Shown piece by piece: positions 1-4,738 of a DNA stretch of 21,576 nucleotides. The DNA is from Patescibacteria group bacterium UBA910 (GTDB taxonomy: Bacteria; Patescibacteriota; Minisyncoccia; Phycocordibacterales; DATDWN01). The stretch is from assembly GCA_002294445.1 (NCBI GenBank), contig DBEI01000002.1, positions 622 to 22,197 on the forward strand, written 5' to 3'. The notes beneath the pieces were generated by a model, which was not told where the DNA came from, ran no database searches, and was given only the letters and a program-made list of their open reading frames with translations. Every line of letters starts with the position of its first letter. The first letter of the stretch is position 1. A program made the translations under genes and the position numbers.

Positions 1-576
1 TTTATATTTTCCAAAATTAAATTTTTTATAGAGTGATGGTACGCCCGATATTTCAATCATTTTTTGTATTGCAGAGTCCCGATTGCCGGTACCCTCTTGT
101 ACTTTTGCAAGCAATCTTTCGAACACAGCATGGAGTACATTTACATCACCTTCTGCATCGTGTGCATTTCCGGGCACATCAAGATCAAGATAATATCTGA
201 GAAATTGCAAATTATACTCCGGAATCACTCCACCACTATCGAGAAATCGTGCAACACGAAGAGTGCAGATAAATCGAGGTATCTGTATCCCTTCTCGTCG
301 CAACATTTCACAGTCAAAAGGTGCGTTGTGAGCAATTAACACACCTTCAGAAAGTAATGCTTGTAATTCTGATGCAAATATACTGCCAGAAAAAGGATCT
401 TTATCTGCAAGCATTTTATTGGTGATGTGAGTGATACTCATTGATTTGACTGACATCGGTACCGGAGGTTTGAAATATCCCACCTTTACCCTATCGTCTA
501 CTCGGTAACACACTTGGGCGAGCCGATCCGCCTCTTCTATTCCAGTTGTCTCTGTGTCAAGAAAAATTAATTGCAT
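1..576 (-). CDS. ExoX-like DEDDh 3'-5' exonuclease, partial (3' end outside window)
   Basis: The visible 192 residues form a DnaQ/RNase T-type exonuclease domain, which removes nucleotides from DNA 3' ends using two metal ions. Motif Exo I is LDTETTG near residue 5, Exo II is IAHNAPFD in the middle, and Exo III is HDAEGD, giving the D-E-D-D-H set. At the window edge the protein reads FNFGKYK, which resembles the start of the DUF3820 FGKYKG motif attached to ExoX-like proteins in some bacteria, so this is more likely an ExoX-like repair nuclease than the polymerase III epsilon subunit. The ATG at 576-574 has no SD; a TATACT box lies 6 nt upstream, so the message may be leaderless. It is the last gene of the minus strand seen on this side and is separated from the next genes by a terminator. 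Family is firm; the ExoX assignment is moderate. Confidence 0.88.
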   Translation of the reverse strand, partial: MQLIFLDTETTGIEEADRLAQVCYRVDDRVKVGYFKPPVPMSVKSMSITHITNKMLADKDPFSGSIFASELQALLSEGVLIAHNAPFDCEMLRREGIQIPRFICTLRVARFLDSGGVIPEYNLQFLRYYLDLDVPGNAHDAEGDVNVLHAVFERLLAKVQEGTGNRDSAIQKMIEISGVPSLYKKFNFGKYK

Positions 577-582
577 GTGATA

Positions 583-588
583 AGTATA
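583..588 (-). promoter_or_regulatory. TATACT -10 box just upstream of the exonuclease ATG
   Basis: TATACT on the minus strand ends 6 nt before the ATG at 576. No convincing -35 box lies 16-18 nt upstream, where the T-rich terminator tail sits. If used, transcription would begin at or next to the start codon. Confidence 0.4.
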
Positions 589-604
589 CTTGTTTTTGTT
601 GTTT

Positions 605-637
605 TAAAAAAGAAAAACCACCACCCGCCGGTGGTCT
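605..637 (-). terminator. Rho-independent terminator of the small-gene pair
   Basis: The arms 620-625 (ACCACC) and 630-635 (GGTGGT) form a 6-bp GC-rich stem around a 4-nt loop. Read on the minus strand the stem is followed by GG, TTTTT, CT and TTTTT. It lies just after the stop codon at 653 and before the exonuclease gene, so it separates the two units. Confidence 0.75.
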
Positions 638-652
638 TTCCGGTTGTGATGG

Positions 653-847
653 TTATATATAGTGAAGTATAATTTCTGCTTCACCCTTATTTTCTTCGAG
701 AGGAATATCTTCCTCAGTGTCAGTTTCAATACGGAACTCATGCCGTTGGTTGTTATCCTCTGGAAAAAGTTCTTTTTCAATCAATCTCGTATGTGTCCAT
801 CCGAGAGACATAGACACAAACAATACAAAGAGCCCACGACAACTCAT
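653..847 (-). CDS. Small protein, hydrophobic N-terminus and acidic C-terminus (64 aa), unknown function
   Basis: I do not recognise a family. The first ~17 residues (GLFVLFVSMSLGW core) are hydrophobic, like a signal peptide or single membrane anchor. The remainder is rich in Glu and Asp (EEDIPLEENKGEAEI), so an acidic tail. The start is supported by AAAGGAG at 856-862, 8 nt before the ATG, and by the ATGA overlap with the stop of the upstream gene (844-847), which implies translational coupling. A terminator follows at 605-637. Together with the gene upstream it forms a two-gene unit, so the two proteins may act together at the membrane. Codon-level conservation could not be tested here, so the coding call rests on the translation signals. 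Confidence 0.62.
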   Translation of the reverse strand: MSCRGLFVLFVSMSLGWTHTRLIEKELFPEDNNQRHEFRIETDTEEDIPLEENKGEAEIILHYI

Positions 848-1080
848 TGAGGCATCTCCTTTTGCATGACGACGGTCCGGTGTGTGCAGGGTGTAACCAC
901 ATCATCCCAGTCACACTGTATACCAAGCCCTCCAATTTTTTTATGAGGTCTTGCTGTGTGTACTGGTGATGTGTGGCCAAAGTTGGCGAACTTTTGCCAG
1001 TCAATAATCAGTAGCACCCCGACGATGAACAGAATTGAAAGGGCAACAAACCCAATCGGGTCTTTTTTTAGGAAATTCAC
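844..1080 (-). CDS. Small single-pass membrane protein (78 aa), unknown function
   Basis: No family recognised. Residues ~8-27 (DPIGFVALSILFIVGVLLII) form one strong transmembrane helix near the N-terminus; the tail is polar and contains two Cys about ten residues apart (QCDWDDVVTPC), which could form a disulfide or bind metal if exported. The start is GTG at 1080-1078, chosen because a very strong purine-rich SD (AAGGAGGGAGG, 1085-1095) precedes it. It is the first gene of a two-gene unit; its TGA stop overlaps the ATG of the next gene. Upstream lies a divergent regulatory region shared with the candidate small RNA at 1174. The strong SD is unlike most core genes in this window. Confidence 0.65.
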   Translation of the reverse strand: MNFLKKDPIGFVALSILFIVGVLLIIDWQKFANFGHTSPVHTARPHKKIGGLGIQCDWDDVVTPCTHRTVVMQKEMPQ

Positions 1081-1084
1081 GGCA

Positions 1085-1095
1085 CCTCCCTCCTT
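1085..1095 (-). promoter_or_regulatory. Strong SD that sets the GTG start at 1080
   Basis: AAGGAGGGAGG holds two overlapping GGAGG cores, 4 and 8 nt before the GTG. It is the strongest ribosome binding site in the window. Confidence 0.7.
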
Positions 1096-1122
1096 AATTT
1101 AAAATAACATTTTTTATACATA

Positions 1123-1145
1123 CGTCAACATCTTACCTGTTGACT
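1123..1145. promoter_or_regulatory. Inverted repeat containing divergent -35-like boxes
   Basis: GTCAACA (1124-1130) and TGTTGAC (1138-1144) are a perfect 7-bp inverted repeat with a 7-nt spacer. Each arm contains a -35-like TTGAC: TTGACG pointing left (1128-1123) and TTGACT pointing right (1140-1145). This may be a divergent promoter core serving the small membrane genes on one side and the candidate small RNA on the other, and perhaps an operator. The leftward -10 (TATTTT, 1106-1101) is weak and would put the start site inside the SD, so that half is less sure. Confidence 0.4.
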
Positions 1146-1167
1146 TTATATGCTATTTCTATACACT
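1140..1167 (+). promoter_or_regulatory. Sigma70-type promoter of the candidate small RNA
   Basis: TTGACT (1140-1145), 16-nt spacer, TACACT (1162-1167). A start site about 7 nt further falls at ~1174, exactly where the palindromic first hairpin begins. Confidence 0.5.
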
Positions 1168-1173
1168 GTTCAT

Positions 1174-1254
1174 TGGTCTGTGTACACAGACCATCCACAC
1201 CTAGGATAGAGACATGCGGATCACCTCCCCCACATGTCTCACCTAGGTTTTTTT
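1174..1254 (+). ncRNA. Candidate small RNA with anti-Shine-Dalgarno loop and intrinsic terminator
   Basis: Two structures follow the promoter at 1140-1167. Hairpin 1 is a perfect 20-nt palindrome (1174-1193), an 8-bp stem with a GUAC loop. Hairpin 2 has an outer 7-bp stem (1199-1205 with 1242-1248), a small internal loop, an inner 8-bp stem (1209-1216 with 1233-1240) and a 16-nt loop (1217-1232). A run of seven T (1248-1254) follows, as in an intrinsic terminator. The loop contains GGATCACCTCC (1218-1228), identical to the conserved 3' end of bacterial 16S rRNA that pairs with SD sites. A role in binding SDs of mRNAs, or in mimicking the 16S tail, is inference. It could also be just a terminator with a coincidental loop, but no plus-strand gene precedes it. 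Confidence 0.55.
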
Positions 1255-1256
1255 AT

Positions 1257-2168
1257 TTATCGAAAAACTGCACTTCCGCCATTTTTTAATGTGAACACAA
1301 GCTCACCTTTTGAGCTAAACGCAAATGATACTGCCTGCTCAAATATAGTTCTATATATTCCTTCTTGTGAATCTTCACAGTACATTAATGTTGAGATCAT
1401 GTTACTAAATGTAATAGTATTCCCACGCGTCACGTAGTCCCCACCGATTCCATTGCAGTCTGTGCCTGCGCTAAACATACGATCTTTTTTTAAAGTTAAA
1501 GTAAACACACCTGTTTTTGCTGGTACTACGGTACCTTCAGGAGTGGTGGTTCTCTGCCAATTCCACACTTTCATATCAAGTTTCATCACCTTTGGGTCTG
1601 CTTCACCTTCAAAATTTTGCACTACTTCACCGAACTGCATTGTTTGTGTATCGAGTTTCAGCCACAAGCTTTTTCCGAGAGACGGGCGGACAGAAAAATC
1701 TTCCCCTGCTTTTCGTACCACATAGTTAACTACAACAATACTTCCCTCGCCTTTATTTGTAGTTTGCGGAGCGATGCGGTCACCGAGGAGAAGTCCTTGT
1801 GTTCCTACATACCCATTTTCTGTATTAAGTGCACCAACTGCATAATAAAATATTTCACTTCCACCTGTCTCTTGTGTAAGTAAGAAAAAGACATCTTCTC
1901 GTTCGTCACTATTTAAATCAGTTTTAATTTCATTACCAAAATATCGAGTGACCACTTTTGCATTTGAGTTTGGTATCGCCACTTCTGAAAGACCATTTTT
2001 CAGTGTGACCACTTCGCCATCTATCACATATGTTGCATTTTTAGGATCAGTCACCCCTTGTGTGACTACTGGTTCACCTTGTTTTTCTTTGTAAATATAA
2101 TTATTAAATGCAAAAAACCCACCAACCAAAACTCCAAGACCAATGATGATATAGATAATTGTTTTCAT
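1257..2168 (-). CDS. META-domain (HslJ-like) membrane-anchored protein
   Basis: 303 residues. An N-terminal helix (residues ~3-22, IIYIIIGLGVLVGGFFAF) anchors the protein or acts as an uncleaved signal. A middle region of about 170 residues is not recognised; parts of it (DLNSDEREDVFFLL) read like an integrin/FG-GAP-type calcium-binding stretch, which is tentative. The last ~105 residues form a META domain: W-W start (WNWQRT), the DCNGIGG motif near residue 240, and LMYCEDSQEG further on. META domains occur in HslJ, linked to heat and novobiocin tolerance in E. coli, and in many surface proteins of unknown action. The ATG has no SD and lies 4 nt after the stop of the RhuM-Fic gene, so the two are probably coupled. 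Confidence 0.82.
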   Translation of the reverse strand: MKTIIYIIIGLGVLVGGFFAFNNYIYKEKQGEPVVTQGVTDPKNATYVIDGEVVTLKNGLSEVAIPNSNAKVVTRYFGNEIKTDLNSDEREDVFFLLTQETGGSEIFYYAVGALNTENGYVGTQGLLLGDRIAPQTTNKGEGSIVVVNYVVRKAGEDFSVRPSLGKSLWLKLDTQTMQFGEVVQNFEGEADPKVMKLDMKVWNWQRTTTPEGTVVPAKTGVFTLTLKKDRMFSAGTDCNGIGGDYVTRGNTITFSNMISTLMYCEDSQEGIYRTIFEQAVSFAFSSKGELVFTLKNGGSAVFR

Positions 2169-2172
2169 ATAA

Positions 2173-3159
2173 TTATCTAATTATTTGAGTAATAAGTGCC
2201 ACAATCTGATCTTTTTTCTCAGGTTTACTCTCTGCAACCAAAAGCGTCAAAGCGGTAAGCGCTCCAGGATTAATGAGTATAGATTTCTTCAGTCGGGTCT
2301 TTCTCATAAACCAGATAAAAGCAAATGCACCTGATCGTTTGTTCCCATCTACAAATGGATGATTTTTTACCATAAAATACAAAAGGTGCGCTGCTTTTTC
2401 TTCAACACTTTCATATACAAACTTACCTCCAAAAGATTGCATCACATTTCCTACAATTCCTTCCACACTCCCAGTCATCCTCTCTTGAGCAAAGATTTCC
2501 TCTGCTTCACCTTTTTTTAACAATTCAGCACGAAGACGAGCAATCGCTTCCCGCAACTCCTCACCAGAAAGCTTCACTGCTTTTTTTGTAGTTCCGATAG
2601 GTTTGAGTTCTTCTTTGTCGTACGCATCAAGTGATATCCATGTACCCGCAAACTCTTTAATCAACTCAAGAATAGTTTTTGGATCAAATGCAACATGTTC
2701 AGGTAAAAGCGCCTGAACATTTGCAACTGATTTCATGAATAAATCATAGTTTTTACTAATTTGTTTTGGGTTTATTGTATAACCCTTTACAAGATGTTCT
2801 CGTAAGACCTTTGTTGCCCAGATACGAAATTGGGTAGCATTTTTTGAGTTTACTCTATGCCCAACAGATAAAATTACATCAAGATTGTAATGATTCACTT
2901 CTCGCTCAATTTCGCGATTACCCTCTTTTTGAACTATTAGGAATTTCCTAATAGTTGAGATACTGTCTAACTCTTTTGTTTTATAGATATTTTTCAAATG
3001 TTCATTGATTGTCGGTACTGAAACATTAAAAGCTAAGGCTATTTGAGCTTGAGTGGCCCAAATATTTTCATGTTTAAAATCACCACGAAACTCAATCGCT
3101 CCATTTTTTGCTTGATAAATAACAACTTCTTTGTGTTTTGGTGTATTTTTTTTAGACAT
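2173..3159 (-). CDS. RhuM-like N-terminus fused to C-terminal Fic/DOC domain
   Basis: 328 residues. Residues ~10-150 match the RhuM (virulence protein) family: the IWATQAQIALAF segment looks like a helix-turn-helix and is followed by FRIWATKVLREHLVKGY, a RhuM signature. Residues ~200-328 form a Fic/DOC fold with the motif HPFVDGNKRSG (His267 catalytic, G-N-K-R binding the nucleotide phosphates). Fic proteins transfer AMP or another phosphate group to protein hydroxyls; DOC toxins modify EF-Tu. The motif is intact, so activity is expected; the target is unknown. The gene follows the YgjP-like peptidase by 40 bp and is at the 3' side of a restriction-modification operon, suggesting a toxin or abortive-infection role. 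No separate antitoxin gene is seen; the DNA-binding N-terminus may give self-control. Confidence 0.88.
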   Translation of the reverse strand: MSKKNTPKHKEVVIYQAKNGAIEFRGDFKHENIWATQAQIALAFNVSVPTINEHLKNIYKTKELDSISTIRKFLIVQKEGNREIEREVNHYNLDVILSVGHRVNSKNATQFRIWATKVLREHLVKGYTINPKQISKNYDLFMKSVANVQALLPEHVAFDPKTILELIKEFAGTWISLDAYDKEELKPIGTTKKAVKLSGEELREAIARLRAELLKKGEAEEIFAQERMTGSVEGIVGNVMQSFGGKFVYESVEEKAAHLLYFMVKNHPFVDGNKRSGAFAFIWFMRKTRLKKSILINPGALTALTLLVAESKPEKKDQIVALITQIIR

Positions 3160-3173
3160 AGTATTTTTTTCAG

Positions 3174-3193
3174 TATGTGCACATTTTGCACAT
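3174..3193. promoter_or_regulatory. Possible operator before the RhuM-Fic gene
   Basis: ATGTGCACAT (3175-3184) is a perfect 10-bp palindrome and is followed at once by TTTGCACAT, a second copy of the TGCACAT half. It lies 16-34 nt upstream of the RhuM-Fic ATG, a position fit for autoregulation by a DNA-binding N-terminus. Weak evidence. Confidence 0.28.
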
Positions 3194-3199
3194 TGCTTT

Positions 3200-3838
3200 T
3201 TATGTAAATGTTAGTTTACTCTTTTTGAGCTCATCATGAATTGTACCATAATCAGGAATTGTCTTTTCGACGAGTGCCCAAAACTTTTTTGAATGATTAA
3301 ATTGCCCGAGGTGACAAAGTTCATGCACCACAACATAATCCGCATGATGCGGAGGTAGAAGTGCAATTTTATAATTGAAATTCAGATTTCCTTTTCTCGA
3401 ACAGCTCCCCCAGCGAGTCTTTGTATTTTTAATACTAATCCGCCCAACCTTGAAACCATAAAATGTATTAAAATATTTCACTCGTTCTTCTGCAATCTTT
3501 CGAGCACTTTCTTTATACTTCAAATACTGCGCTCGCCCGTCTTTTTTAGAGAGTTTTCGTACCACCACTGCCCCCGAATCCACCCTTTTTTGAAGCGCCT
3601 TAAAATGCTCTATTTTTGCCAAAATCCACCCCTGCCTACTTTGTAGCATTTGGTGGACAAAAGCCTCCCCAAAGCGCTTCCAGAGCCTCTCCGGCACAGT
3701 CAAAGCAACCTTCCCACCGATACTGACAGTTACCCTTACCATTCTCGCCCGGGTACTAATTTTTAAGGTGTATTCGATTATGTGGGTTCCAAGCTTAATT
3801 GTTTTATGCACGAATGTGCTATTTTCTAAAAATTTCAT
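3200..3838 (-). CDS. YgjP-like M48-family zinc metallopeptidase (DUF45)
   Basis: 212 residues, close to the usual ~230 of the YgjP/DUF45 family. The zinc site is HELCH (His172, Glu173, His176) with a third ligand at His182 in FNHSKKFW. The upstream TRWGSCSRKGNLNFNYK block is the other family signature. Members are found often inside or next to restriction-modification loci, and the role there is unknown; protein cleavage on a signal is one idea. The 5' end overlaps the preceding GIY-YIG gene by 20 bp in another frame, so the two are translationally linked. An M near residue 33 is a possible later start, but the N-terminal part also fits the family. Confidence 0.88.
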   Translation of the reverse strand: MKFLENSTFVHKTIKLGTHIIEYTLKISTRARMVRVTVSIGGKVALTVPERLWKRFGEAFVHQMLQSRQGWILAKIEHFKALQKRVDSGAVVVRKLSKKDGRAQYLKYKESARKIAEERVKYFNTFYGFKVGRISIKNTKTRWGSCSRKGNLNFNYKIALLPPHHADYVVVHELCHLGQFNHSKKFWALVEKTIPDYGTIHDELKKSKLTFT

Positions 3839-4676
3839 CTAGTGTCTTCCCGTCACTTTCCCTAACCCACTCAGTCCAACCGTTGGCATTTCTCGCAAGC
3901 ACATTCTGAGCTGCATTCGAAGGGCTTGTAAACACAACATCTTTAGTAAATACAAAAGATTTATCGTTATGTTCAATAAGCGATCCATCTTCTATGAGAA
4001 ACGGTCTGCGCTTTATGTGCCTATCTTTTGCACTCTGTGCAATTTCTTTTCTTACAAAAGAGCCTTTCAGGACAACAAACCCTTCGCTCGTAGGAAAGCC
4101 TTTTGCTTTTGCATCAGGTCCTTCGCATACATATATATCATTATTTTTCTCTTCATAATCTGTCGCTTTTTTCAAAAACTTATACCCTATTGAGGAAAGA
4201 ATGAGTTTTATATTTTCAGCAAACATTAAAACCTCTGCTCGGTCAGATTCAGATAATTTAGTTTTGTCGGGTTGGTTACCGTTTTCAATCTTTACTCGAT
4301 TAGCTTCAGACGCCTCTTTAATAAGCATTTCTTCTAAAAATTTAACGTGTGCTTTGTTTAAATTTTGATCTTTAGAAAAAAAGCATAGTGCAGTATCCCA
4401 AAAATTTTTATTTTTATGATGTGACTTAATTCGATCAGAGATATTCTCACTCTCACCAATATAGATCATTTCTTCAGCTTGTTCTGATTCCCCTAACAAA
4501 ATATATACGCCCTGAGTCTTAAGTTCTTCTCTTTGTATAGCACTTTCAATACGGTCACGAGGAATAATCACTCCTTTGCCGTTCCAGTTGAATAGTTCAA
4601 GGGTCCGAAGTCCTGTAGGGTTTCCTTCAGTTAGAAATATTTTTACTGTCTGTTGGGCTCGCATATCATTTTGCAT
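3819..4676 (-). CDS. GIY-YIG nuclease-domain protein with C-terminal DUF4357
   Basis: 285 residues. The GIY-YIG-type core lies at ~52-115: GVYILLGE, then MIYIGESENISDRIKSH (the YIG strand and the conserved Arg), then a Glu in KFLEEMLI. The first motif is GVY in place of GIY, a common variant. The last ~85 residues match DUF4357: FVVLKGSFVR, then SPSNAAQNVLARNANGWTEW, then KTLDEI at the end. Such proteins occur beside restriction systems and may be accessory nucleases or DNA-sensing factors; this is inference. The first ATG is used here; a second at residue 5 is equally possible, and neither has an SD. It follows res by 62 bp and overlaps the peptidase gene. Confidence 0.87.
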   Translation of the reverse strand: MQNDMRAQQTVKIFLTEGNPTGLRTLELFNWNGKGVIIPRDRIESAIQREELKTQGVYILLGESEQAEEMIYIGESENISDRIKSHHKNKNFWDTALCFFSKDQNLNKAHVKFLEEMLIKEASEANRVKIENGNQPDKTKLSESDRAEVLMFAENIKLILSSIGYKFLKKATDYEEKNNDIYVCEGPDAKAKGFPTSEGFVVLKGSFVRKEIAQSAKDRHIKRRPFLIEDGSLIEHNDKSFVFTKDVVFTSPSNAAQNVLARNANGWTEWVRESDGKTLDEIFRK

Positions 4677-4738
4677 ACCAAAATTAGATCATTTTTGTAG
4701 TATTAAAGCAATCAAAAATAACCTTTAATTTTTAAAAT

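Noticed and set aside
662..850. Plus-strand 62-codon frame antisense to the small gene at 653-847
   Set aside because: No SD or promoter, and it opposes a frame with good signals and a matching terminator.
777..1004. Alternative 75-codon minus-strand frame
   Set aside because: It overlaps the two small genes in another frame and lacks an SD, whereas both chosen frames have strong SDs and an ATGA coupling.
1234..1437. Plus-strand 67-codon frame following the small RNA hairpin
   Set aside because: It starts inside the hairpin stem, the terminator T run cuts it, and it is antisense to the META gene.
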